The notes under the pieces: model-generated
Told to the model about the DNA's origin: nothing
The model's input: the letters and a program-made list of their open reading frames with translations, nothing else
The model's database searches: none
Part shown: one piece after another, positions 1-5,814 of the stretch
Layout of the letters: each line of letters begins with the position of its first letter
Position numbering within the stretch: position 1 is the first letter of the stretch
Position numbers and translations under genes: made by a program
From: Mobilitalea sp.
GTDB lineage: Bacteria; Bacillota_A; Clostridia; Lachnospirales; Lachnospiraceae
Direction of reading: 5' to 3'
Length of the DNA: 5,850 nucleotides
Assembly (NCBI GenBank): GCA_029974875.1
Contig: JARKQP010000462.1
Coordinates: 1 to 5,850 of the forward strand

Positions 1-969
1 AAGGTAAAGCTTGGGGTTACCCTGTATAGTTTTACAAAAGAGTATGTGTCGGGGGAATATACCTTCGAGGATTGTATCCGGCGTTGTGCAGAAATTGGTG
101 TTGACGGCTATGAGCTGGTCGCAACCCAGATGATTCCATCCTATCCTTATATCAGCGAAGAATTCTTAGGACAGGTCAACCGGTATGCGGCAGAGTATGG
201 GGTAAGACCCGTATCTTACGGCGCTAATACGGACCGGGGCATGCGCTTTGACAGGGACTTAACGGATGATGAGCTATTTGCCAGGACCGTTACGGACATT
301 AAAAGTGCCCATAAGATGGGCTGTAAGGTAATGCGCGCCCAGTACCTGCTGTCACCAAAGAACCTGGTGCGGATCGCCCCTTATGCAGAGGCCTACAATG
401 TAAAGGTGGGCATTGAAATCCATAACCCGGAGACCCCCAGCACCCCGAAGATGCTGGAATATTTGGAGGCTATTGAAAAATCAGGATCAAAATACATCGG
501 ATTTGTGCCGGATTTCGGATGTTTTGCTGACAAGCCCAATGTGGACAGCTATTATGGGGCATTGGAGCGAGGTGCTGATAAAGAGCTGCTGGACTATGCG
601 GTCCAATTAAAATATGATGATGTGCCAATGCCTGAGGCACAGAAGCTTCTGCTGGAGAAAAATGCTGACCCCCAGGTTATGGCATCCTTCTTTAATATGT
701 ACGGATTTTTGACCTTTAACAAGAATCCGGATTTTGAAGGGCTGAAGAAGATTATGCCTTACTGCTGCCATTTCCATGGCAAATTCCATTTCATGAAGGA
801 AGACGGAAATGAGATGAGCATTCCCTATGATAAGATCCTCCCCATCATAGATGAGGCAGGTTTTGACGGTTATATTGTATCGGAATACGAGAACCATGTC
901 AGCGGTCAGGCTTTTGAAATGGTAAAGAAGCATATTGAAATGGAACGCAGGATCTTAGGAATTAAATAA
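1..969 (+). CDS. C-glycoside deglycosidase alpha-type subunit, sugar phosphate isomerase/epimerase fold (5' end outside window)
   Basis: The reading frame is open from base 1. A GTG at 46 is an internal valine codon, not the start: the codons before it give KVKLGVTLYSFTKEY, which aligns with residues 3-17 of the paralog at 3074, so only about two residues are missing. The 322 visible residues form an AP-endonuclease-2/xylose-isomerase-like TIM barrel. Likely metal ligands sit at the usual strand ends (numbered from the first visible codon): E139 in VGIEIHNP, D171 in FVPDFG, H259 in HFHGKFHF and E295 in VSEYE. By hand, 100 of the first 180 positions match the downstream paralog. Proteins of this type, paired with a small beta subunit, cleave 3-oxo C-glycosides (DfgA/DgpC/CarC type). 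That role is inferred here from similarity and context; a plain sugar isomerase or epimerase remains possible. The flavoprotein gene follows after 123 bases with no terminator, so co-transcription is likely. Confidence 0.8.
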   Translation, partial: KVKLGVTLYSFTKEYVSGEYTFEDCIRRCAEIGVDGYELVATQMIPSYPYISEEFLGQVNRYAAEYGVRPVSYGANTDRGMRFDRDLTDDELFARTVTDIKSAHKMGCKVMRAQYLLSPKNLVRIAPYAEAYNVKVGIEIHNPETPSTPKMLEYLEAIEKSGSKYIGFVPDFGCFADKPNVDSYYGALERGADKELLDYAVQLKYDDVPMPEAQKLLLEKNADPQVMASFFNMYGFLTFNKNPDFEGLKKIMPYCCHFHGKFHFMKEDGNEMSIPYDKILPIIDEAGFDGYIVSEYENHVSGQAFEMVKKHIEMERRILGIK

Positions 970-1092
970 AATCGGGATTTAAATAAAGTTGCAGAGCTGC
1001 TTCCTATGGGCATAATTAAAGATCAACGACGTGTGAATAATGAGGATGATTACAGATTAATAAAACATGAATAATTAGAATGGAGATATAAA

Positions 1093-2046
1093 ATGAAAGT
1101 CTTAGGAGTTTCCTTTGGCAGGAAAAATAAGAATTGTGATATTCTGGTAAAGCAGGCGCTTTTTGCTGCAAAAGAAGCAGGAGCGGAAGTAAAATTCATT
1201 AATACCATGAATATGAAAATCAGCCATTGCACAGGCTGCGGTGCCTGCAGTAAATTAAGGGATCAGGGCAAGCAGATCAAATGTGTGGCAATTAAGGATG
1301 ATTATCTGGAGCTTGAAAATGAATTTTTAGATGCTGACGGTATCATCATAGCAGCGCCCGTATATTCCATCGCGCCCACAGGCCAGCTGAAGAACTACAT
1401 AGACCGTTTTGGCGCGGCACATGACAGGGCGGCAGCGCTTGCTGAACAGGAAAAACGTATCAAGGCAGGAGCCGAGGAGCTTCTTGACCCGCGCGTATTG
1501 GCTGATAAATATGTGGCGTATATCTCCGTTGGCGGGGCAAAGACACAGGACTGGGTATCCATGGGATTACCTAATATGCATATGTTCGGTATGTCAACCG
1601 TAATGAAGACAGTAGGACAGATCGACGCTTACAACATGGGAACCATCGTAAACCCGGTTCTTGAGGATGAGTTGATGGAAAAGACAGCAAAGCTGGGCGG
1701 GCATCTTGCCAGGTCCATCGGCAAGCCCTATGACCAGGTTGAATGGATGGGTGAGGAAGGTGTATGTCCTGTGTGCCATAACTCCATAATTACCATTGGA
1801 AAGACTACAAAGGTACAATGTCCGATGTGCGGTATTAATGGAGAGCTTGCCATCGAAAACGGTGAAGTAAAAGTAACCTTTAGCGAAAAGGAGCAGAACA
1901 GGGCAAGGAATACCCTGGAGGGCTTAACGGAGCACTACCTGGAAATCCAAGGCTTTGTTAAGGCTTTCATGCCTAAGTTCGAAAAGAACAAGGATAAGAT
2001 TGAAGAGGGCATGAAGAGAATTGAGAGCTTTGAGTCGACTTATTAA
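1093..2046 (+). CDS. Flavodoxin-fold NAD(P)H-dependent oxidoreductase with iron-sulfur-type cysteine motif and C-terminal zinc ribbon
   Basis: This 317-residue protein starts at ATG 1093, seven bases after a GGAG at 1082-1085. The N-terminus (MKVLGVSFGRKNKN) is the FMN phosphate-binding loop region of the FMN_red/flavodoxin superfamily, and GIIIAAPVYS (residues 83-92) is its typical flavin-contacting strand and loop. Cysteines 46, 49, 52 and 64 form C-x2-C-x2-C-x11-C, like iron-sulfur flavoproteins but with a wider last gap. A second quartet, C225/C228 and C243/C246 (CPVC and CPMCG), looks like a zinc ribbon or rubredoxin-like knuckle, followed by a charged helical tail from about residue 264. 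No signal peptide or membrane segment is seen, so it is cytoplasmic. It is longer than simple flavodoxin-like reductases because of the C-terminal extension. The substrate is unknown. Its position between two C-deglycosidase-type genes suggests electron transfer or reduction of an oxo-sugar, enone or aglycone intermediate, which is inference. Confidence 0.8.
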   Translation: MKVLGVSFGRKNKNCDILVKQALFAAKEAGAEVKFINTMNMKISHCTGCGACSKLRDQGKQIKCVAIKDDYLELENEFLDADGIIIAAPVYSIAPTGQLKNYIDRFGAAHDRAAALAEQEKRIKAGAEELLDPRVLADKYVAYISVGGAKTQDWVSMGLPNMHMFGMSTVMKTVGQIDAYNMGTIVNPVLEDELMEKTAKLGGHLARSIGKPYDQVEWMGEEGVCPVCHNSIITIGKTTKVQCPMCGINGELAIENGEVKVTFSEKEQNRARNTLEGLTEHYLEIQGFVKAFMPKFEKNKDKIEEGMKRIESFESTY

Positions 2047-2067
2047 GATGTGAGGGTTAGGCTGTGA

Positions 2068-2189
2068 GGTAAATCTGAGTGCAGATAGATCCACCTGGAC
2101 TTGCCTTTAACCTCCCATGAGTGCCAAGTGCAGGCAATCACGGGAGACCGGTCTGCGCCCAGATGAATCTATCTGCACTCAGATTTACC
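2068..2189. repeat. Long palindrome with 23-base perfect inverted arms
   Basis: Bases 2068-2090 and 2167-2189 are exact reverse complements over 23 bases. Inside them the pairing continues imperfectly, for example CCTGG at 2094-2098 against CCAG at 2159-2162. The centre folds again: CTCCCATGAGTGCC opposes GGCAATCACGGGAG with two mismatches. The whole 122 bases can form one long cruciform or RNA hairpin. It begins 22 bases after the flavoprotein stop codon and no T-tract follows, so it is not a standard terminator. It may be a miniature inverted-repeat element, a dispersed palindromic repeat, or an mRNA 3'-end stabiliser. No flanking target duplication was recognised. Confidence 0.75.
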
Positions 2190-2212
2190 GCGTTAGTATT
2201 TAGTATAAAGAA

Positions 2213-2254
2213 GCCTTTTGTCAGGAGCCTTATTAAGGCATGAGTGTCAAAAGC
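2213..2254. repeat. Imperfect hairpin
   Basis: CTTTTG near 2215-2220 opposes CAAAAG at 2248-2253, and within them GCCTT-ATT-AAGGC forms a tight inner stem. The two stems are separated by an asymmetric internal loop. There is no downstream T-run, so termination is unlikely. It could be part of the 3' untranslated structure together with the longer palindrome just upstream. Confidence 0.35.
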
Positions 2255-2356
2255 CAGATTTAAGCGCATGGATGAATCCACATATATGTATATTTATCGC
2301 TATAGTATAATGGGACTTTTGAGAATGGAATTTTATTAATTATACTGATATGGCTA

Positions 2357-2384
2357 TTGACAAAATCCTGGATAAGAATATGAA
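2357..2384 (+). promoter_or_regulatory. Possible sigma-70-type promoter ahead of a short terminated transcript
   Basis: A consensus -35 TTGACA lies at 2357-2362, and a TATGAA at 2379-2384 follows after 16 bases as a mediocre -10. Transcription would start near 2391 and meet the terminator at 2422-2466, giving an RNA of roughly 75 bases unless it reads through into the beta/alpha gene pair. The -10 is weak, so this is tentative. Confidence 0.35.
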
Positions 2385-2421
2385 ATGAGTATGATATATC
2401 GGGAGGTCTTATGTTGTAGGC

Positions 2422-2466
2422 AGCCATAGGAAACCCGGAAGTTGCCGCGTTTTCTATGGCTTTTTT
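2422..2466 (+). terminator. Strong rho-independent terminator
   Basis: GCCATAGGAAAC (2423-2434) pairs with GTTTTCTATGGC (2449-2460) over 12 base pairs including one G-T, with a 14-base loop. Six T residues follow directly (2461-2466). It stands about 375 bases after the flavoprotein stop and about 157 bases before the beta-subunit start. It may therefore end the upstream transcript, end a short RNA that starts near 2391, or act as a leader terminator for the downstream pair. Confidence 0.85.
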
Positions 2467-2623
2467 GTATTGTATGTAAAAAATACGGTACCAAGAGCTA
2501 GGATGACAGAGGTATTATCCAGCTAAGTGAATCTTAAAAATTTGCTGACTATGTCGTTTTGCAGCTGGTAGGGGTATTATTGGATGACGGAAGAATAAAA
2601 AATTAGAAATTAGGAGGATTGGT

Positions 2624-3058
2624 ATGGGATTTTCAATGAGGATGAAGATTAGTGAAGAAATCATTCAGACGAAGTCTTTTCGCAATCTGTATATCAATGG
2701 GGCGAAGAATGGATTTGAATTTGATGTACAGCTTGCTTATTACAGGGGACATTTCCTCTCTGATGTTGAGCTTTTGGAGGTATATGTGGATGGAGAAAAG
2801 ATGCCCCAGGAGGCAGTGACCTTTGAATTGAACGGAAAAGAGCTTCCTATTTATAAGTTGAAATACGCGGTTACGGAGTTCTGGAGCCAGGTGGTGCCTG
2901 CCAGGATCCGGGTGATAAAAAAGGGCGGATTGCCTGTAGGGGAGCGTGAGCTGGAATTAAAGCTTATGCTGAGAATACCATATATGCAGCTTGGGCCGGA
3001 ACACAACTTTATGCCGTTGGACAGTGGCGATAAAGTAAAAGTTACCGTGATGGAGTAG
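2624..3058 (+). CDS. C-glycoside deglycosidase beta-type subunit (CGDB/DUF6379-like)
   Basis: This 144-residue protein starts at ATG 2624, six bases after a perfect AGGAGG (2612-2617); the ATG at 2636 has no such site. It resembles the small beta subunits (DgpB/DfgB/CarB type, usually about 130-150 residues). Visible landmarks in order are TKSFRN (16-21), a YYRG turn (39-42), VDGE (55-58), an aromatic FWSQ (86-89), KKGGLPVGE (99-107) and RIPY (117-120) near the end. The pattern is mostly beta strand. In known complexes this subunit packs on the alpha TIM barrel and helps complete the active site for C-C cleavage of 3-oxo C-glycosides. No signal peptide is seen, so it is cytoplasmic. The alpha gene begins 15 bases after its stop, so the two products are probably made together as a complex. 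The family call is by remembered similarity and context. Confidence 0.8.
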   Translation: MGFSMRMKISEEIIQTKSFRNLYINGAKNGFEFDVQLAYYRGHFLSDVELLEVYVDGEKMPQEAVTFELNGKELPIYKLKYAVTEFWSQVVPARIRVIKKGGLPVGERELELKLMLRIPYMQLGPEHNFMPLDSGDKVKVTVME

Positions 3059-3073
3059 GAGGAGGTCAATAGG

Positions 3074-4057
3074 ATGAGCAAGATGAAATTAGGCGTCAGC
3101 CTGTTCAGTTATGGAACGGAATATGCAAGGCATCAGTATGATTTTGAGGAATGTGTAAAGCAGGCCGCTCTGGCCGGAGCTTCCGGATATGAAATTGTGG
3201 GAACACAAATGCTCCCTTCCTATCCGAATGTAAGTGATGAATTCCTGAGCCTGATAGAGGAATTACGCTCAAAATACGGGATAGGGCCGGAAGGATATGG
3301 GGCAAGCAATGACAAAGGAATTCTCCATGATAGGAATTTGACAGATGATGAATTGCTGGCAGGTGCAATTTTAGACCTAAAGGCTGCCAATAAGTTGGGC
3401 TGTAAGGTAATGCGGGCACAGTATATGCTGACACCGGCTGCCTTTGAGAGGCTGGCTCCATATGCGGAACTTTTTGATGTGAAGGTTGGAATTGAAATAC
3501 ACAATCCTGATACCCCTTCCACTCCCCATATCCAGGAATACCTGGATGTAATCAAGAAAACCGGATCAAAGCATCTGGGCTTTGTCCAGGATTTCGGCTT
3601 CTTAGCAATTGCGCCCAATAAGCCAAAATGGGACCGCGCCCTGGAATTGGGAGTAAAGGAGGAGCATCTTCAGATGGCTGCGGATATGAGATATGCAGGT
3701 GTCAGCCTGGAAGAAGCCTCTGCTAAATTGAGGGAGGCAGGTGCCCATCCTGCAATCAATGAATCGTTGCAGGGAATGTATGGGTATGTACAGTTCAGGT
3801 CAAAAGAGGCATTGCCTAAGCTGCTGGAGGAAATGAAGGAGATTCTTCCCTACACCTTTGAAATGCATACAAAATTCCACTACCTGAGCGAAGACTGCGT
3901 AGAGCCCAGCATTCCATACAAGGAAATACTGGAATGCTTAAAGGATACGGACTTTGACGGATATTTGATGAGTGAATATGAAGACGAAGCTTATTGCGGC
4001 GGAGAAGTGTTCACAAAGAGGCATCTGGAGATGGAGCGGAGGATATTGGGATTATAA
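3074..4057 (+). CDS. C-glycoside deglycosidase alpha-type subunit, sugar phosphate isomerase/epimerase fold
   Basis: This complete 327-residue protein starts at ATG 3074. GGAGGAGG at 3058-3065 overlaps the beta-subunit stop and lies eight bases upstream. The chain is an AP-endonuclease-2/xylose-isomerase-like TIM barrel. Likely metal ligands are E141 (VGIEIHNP), D173 (FVQDFG), H265 (EMHTKFHY) and E301 (MSEYED); H143, K267 and H269 are conserved with the paralog at 1-969 and could act in catalysis. The two alpha proteins share TQM-PSYP, LTDDEL, GCKVMRAQY, KVGIEIHNP and ERRILG, and differ most around residues 174-260, which could set substrate preference. Paired with the beta gene it should form the heteromeric lyase that releases the aglycone from a 3-oxo C-glycoside. 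The oxidase that makes the 3-oxo substrate is not in this window. The precise substrate cannot be read from sequence. Confidence 0.85.
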   Translation: MSKMKLGVSLFSYGTEYARHQYDFEECVKQAALAGASGYEIVGTQMLPSYPNVSDEFLSLIEELRSKYGIGPEGYGASNDKGILHDRNLTDDELLAGAILDLKAANKLGCKVMRAQYMLTPAAFERLAPYAELFDVKVGIEIHNPDTPSTPHIQEYLDVIKKTGSKHLGFVQDFGFLAIAPNKPKWDRALELGVKEEHLQMAADMRYAGVSLEEASAKLREAGAHPAINESLQGMYGYVQFRSKEALPKLLEEMKEILPYTFEMHTKFHYLSEDCVEPSIPYKEILECLKDTDFDGYLMSEYEDEAYCGGEVFTKRHLEMERRILGL

Positions 4058-4078
4058 AATAATTTATACAGAAATGAG

Positions 4079-4118
4079 AAGCGAGGCACTCCATTGCGAA
4101 GTGCCTCGTTTGACTTTT
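4079..4118 (+). terminator. Rho-independent terminator after the beta/alpha pair
   Basis: AAGCGAGGCACT (4079-4090) pairs with AGTGCCTCGTTT (4100-4111) over 12 base pairs with one G-T, around a nine-base loop. A broken T-tract (TTTGACTTTT) overlaps the end of the stem. It lies 21 bases after the alpha-subunit stop and separates this unit from the ATPase module. Confidence 0.8.
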
Positions 4119-4215
4119 GTCCTTAGCTAGCCAGGTCATATAAAGAAAAACGCGATATAACGAAAAAAACGGTGTATTAGAAGATAAACATAATATAAAT
4201 ATGAGGTTATTTTAT

Positions 4216-4240
4216 ATATTTACGAAATTGTCGTAAATAT
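4216..4240. promoter_or_regulatory. Operator-like inverted repeat
   Basis: ATATTTACGA (4216-4225) and TCGTAAATAT (4231-4240) are perfect 10-base reverse complements around a five-base AATTG spacer. The right arm ends two bases before the -35 of the ATPase promoter. That is where a dimeric DNA-binding protein would control transcription. No regulator gene is visible in the window, and the repeat does not match an operator I recognise. Confidence 0.6.
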
Positions 4241-4242
4241 GA

Positions 4243-4298
4243 TTGACTCGCGTTAAATATGGGGTATACTATACAATATAAGCTAATGCTTTAGGAGG
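4243..4298 (+). promoter_or_regulatory. Promoter and ribosome binding site of the ATPase gene
   Basis: A -35 TTGACT (4243-4248) and -10 TATACT (4265-4270) are separated by 16 bases, placing the start near 4277. AGGAGG at 4293-4298 lies six bases before ATG 4305. The leader would be only about 28 bases, so control is likely at the promoter, through the adjoining inverted repeat. Confidence 0.65.
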
Positions 4299-4304
4299 GA
4301 TTTT

Positions 4305-5579
4305 ATGTTATTAATGTTTAAAGTGCGAAACTATACTTCTTTTAAAAATGAGTCAATCTTGGATATGAGGGCGACTGCTTATGTACAGCACCCGTCCCAT
4401 GTTATACCTATTAATGATAAATTGGGCTTGTTGAAAACTACGGCTCTCTATGGGGCGAATGCTTCTGGCAAATCCAACTTAGTTTCTGCAATGTTTTTCT
4501 TTGAACAGTATATCTTTTCGCAGTTTATCAATAAAAGAGAAAACGAAGATTTTGAATCCTTAGAAAATCAGATTAAAATCAAACTGGAACCCTTTCTGCT
4601 TTCGGAACATCATGATGAAGCCTCGGAGTTTGATATTATTTTTGTCCATGGAGGTAAGCAGGTACAGTACGGTTTTGAATGTACTTCAAAAGAGGTTTTA
4701 AATGAGTGGCTCTTTATCGATGATAAAAAAGTGTTTGAACGGACTGGCACAGAGCTTTCCTTTGGCAGTAAATATCAAAAGATGCTGAGTGCTTATAGGA
4801 AGCTGCCGGCAGAAAGATTATATATTGCGGTACTGGAATATTTCCTTGAGAATGAAGCTAAGGAGGTTATCCTTGGCGACTTTCTTGCTTTCTTCCAGGA
4901 AGAATACAATGTATTTTCAGAAATCCTTTTTGAATCCACGATAAAGCGTCTTGCTGGCTCTGTTATGCTTACGAAGAAGCTGGTAAGCAATAAAACATAC
5001 CGGCAGAAAGTTGAGAACTATCTACGCCTAATTGATGTCGGTATCAAGCGTCTTGACATACAGACAGAGACTATATTAAATGACCGAACAGGAAAGAAAA
5101 AGAAGGAAAAGGTGGTTCGTACGGTTCACAATGTTTACGACGAAAGTGGAAATGTGGTCGGGGAAAAATTATTTGATTTACAGCAGGAGTCTACCGGAAC
5201 CTTGCGTTTCCTTGCTTATATCCAAAACATCATTGAAATGATTGAGGGTGGTGGAGTATTTATTGTAGATGAAATGTCCGCAAGGCTTCATCCTCTTCTG
5301 ACCAAGCTCATTGTAGATATCTTTAGCTCCAGCCAAAATAAAAAGGCACAGCTCATTTTTACAACCCATGATATTTCTATACTAAACTACAGTCAATTCC
5401 GGCGCGATGAGATTGTATTTGTTGATAAGAATGAGCGGGGTGAATCTGCCCTCTATGCCCTCTCTGATTTAAAAGTCCGTGAGGATGCAACCTTTAGCAA
5501 AGACTATCTACAGGGGAAGTATGGTGCAATCCCCATCTTAAATTATGATGAAATTATAGGCGGTGAATTGGATGGGTAG
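4305..5579 (+). CDS. AAA15/OLD-like family ATPase, AbiL (AbiLi)-type, probable anti-phage component
   Basis: This 424-residue protein starts at ATG 4305 with AGGAGG six bases upstream. The N-terminus (FKVRNYTSFKNES) is the usual opening strand of AAA15/AAA_21 ATPases. Walker A is GANASGKS (50-57). An ABC-like signature ESTGTLRF lies at 295-302, Walker B VFIVDEM has D322 and E323, an LHP motif lies at 328-330, and the switch histidine is H355 in IFTTHD. A long helical insertion, about 160-260, separates the two halves as in SMC/OLD-like proteins. All nucleotide-binding motifs look intact. ATPases of this group are commonly paired with an RloB-type protein (AbiLi/AbiLii abortive infection) and act in phage defence. 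Here the frame that overlaps its stop is only a remnant, so the ATPase may be an orphan. It has its own promoter and looks AT-richer than the catabolic genes, which suits horizontal acquisition. The defence role is inferred. Confidence 0.8.
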   Translation: MLLMFKVRNYTSFKNESILDMRATAYVQHPSHVIPINDKLGLLKTTALYGANASGKSNLVSAMFFFEQYIFSQFINKRENEDFESLENQIKIKLEPFLLSEHHDEASEFDIIFVHGGKQVQYGFECTSKEVLNEWLFIDDKKVFERTGTELSFGSKYQKMLSAYRKLPAERLYIAVLEYFLENEAKEVILGDFLAFFQEEYNVFSEILFESTIKRLAGSVMLTKKLVSNKTYRQKVENYLRLIDVGIKRLDIQTETILNDRTGKKKKEKVVRTVHNVYDESGNVVGEKLFDLQQESTGTLRFLAYIQNIIEMIEGGGVFIVDEMSARLHPLLTKLIVDIFSSSQNKKAQLIFTTHDISILNYSQFRRDEIVFVDKNERGESALYALSDLKVREDATFSKDYLQGKYGAIPILNYDEIIGGELDG

Positions 5580-5750
5580 AACGATACTATCTCCGCAGCG
5601 CCAGGCGGAGATTCAAAAGACTAATATCGGCCGCTTGAGAAGCAATATGAAGGACAGGGGAAAGTGGTGTCTGCTAATATTAAAGAGATGAATCCGTATA
5701 CAAGCGTCTATAGGCTGATTGAGCAGTTTATGGCGGAAGTTTCAGGGTAA
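5572..5750 (+). pseudogene. Collapsed reading frame, possible remnant of an RloB-type (AbiLii) partner gene
   Basis: An ATG at 5572 overlaps the ATPase stop by eight bases, the coupling expected for its partner. It gives only 39 codons (MGRTILSPQRQAEIQKTN...) and stops at 5689-5691. In another frame, 5625-5750 is open without its own start and encodes 41 residues including MNPYTSVYRLIEQF. That resembles the NPxTxVYxLIE-type ending of RloB proteins. A crossover between frames in the overlap would give about 60 residues, far below the roughly 200 of a full RloB protein. A large internal deletion is therefore the simplest reading. The N-terminal part does not resemble an RloB start that I recognise, so the 39-codon frame could instead be an unrelated small gene. 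The RloB assignment rests on the tail alone. Confidence 0.4.
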
Positions 5751-5759
5751 AAGTAGTAC

Positions 5760-5814
5760 ACCATCTTAGGCTGTATAGATGCCAGCAGCCGGTATCCATA
5801 CAGCCTAAGATGGT
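5760..5814. repeat. 55-base palindrome with 17-base perfect arms
   Basis: ACCATCTTAGGCTGTAT (5760-5776) is the exact reverse complement of 5798-5814. The stem extends inward by six more pairs past one A-C mismatch, including one G-T, leaving a seven-base loop (5784-5790). It starts nine bases after the stop of the partner remnant. No T-tract follows on the + strand, so it may be a palindromic repeat or miniature element rather than an ordinary terminator, although such a stem would still stabilise an mRNA end. Confidence 0.7.

Larger units (their letters stand above)
2047..2623. other. 577-base intergenic region without a convincing gene
   Basis: No frame on either strand carries a credible gene here. 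In order it contains a long palindrome (2068-2189), an imperfect hairpin (2213-2254), an AT-rich stretch with a TATAAT at 2306-2311 but no good -35, a TTGACA at 2357-2362, a three-codon start-stop after a GGGAGG, a strong intrinsic terminator (2422-2466), and a short stretch at 2503-2606 that could be eroded coding sequence. The ribosome binding site of the next gene (AGGAGG, 2612-2617) ends the region. The length and the terminator separate the upstream gene pair from the beta/alpha pair as distinct transcription units. Confidence 0.6.

Noticed and set aside
46..48. GTG as the start of the first gene
   Set aside because: The frame is open back to base 1, and those codons match the N-terminus of the paralog at 3074. 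The gene therefore starts just outside the window.
607..933. 108-codon minus-strand frame opposite the first gene
   Set aside because: It lies wholly antisense to a well-supported enzyme gene, has no ribosome binding site and its product resembles nothing.
990..1000. Small GCAG-AG-CTGC dyad after the first gene as a terminator
   Set aside because: The stem is only four base pairs with a two-base loop and no T-tract.
1006..1074. 22-codon frame starting MGIIKDQRRV between the first two genes
   Set aside because: It has no ribosome binding site, no recognisable similarity and a length expected by chance.
2306..2311. TATAAT as a promoter -10
   Set aside because: No acceptable -35 lies 16-18 bases upstream and no TG extension precedes it. 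The AT-rich context makes a chance match likely.
3105..3618. Overlapping minus-strand frames of 118 and 132 codons opposite the second alpha gene
   Set aside because: They are shadows of the conserved TIM-barrel coding sequence. Both run antisense to motifs shared by the two paralogs.
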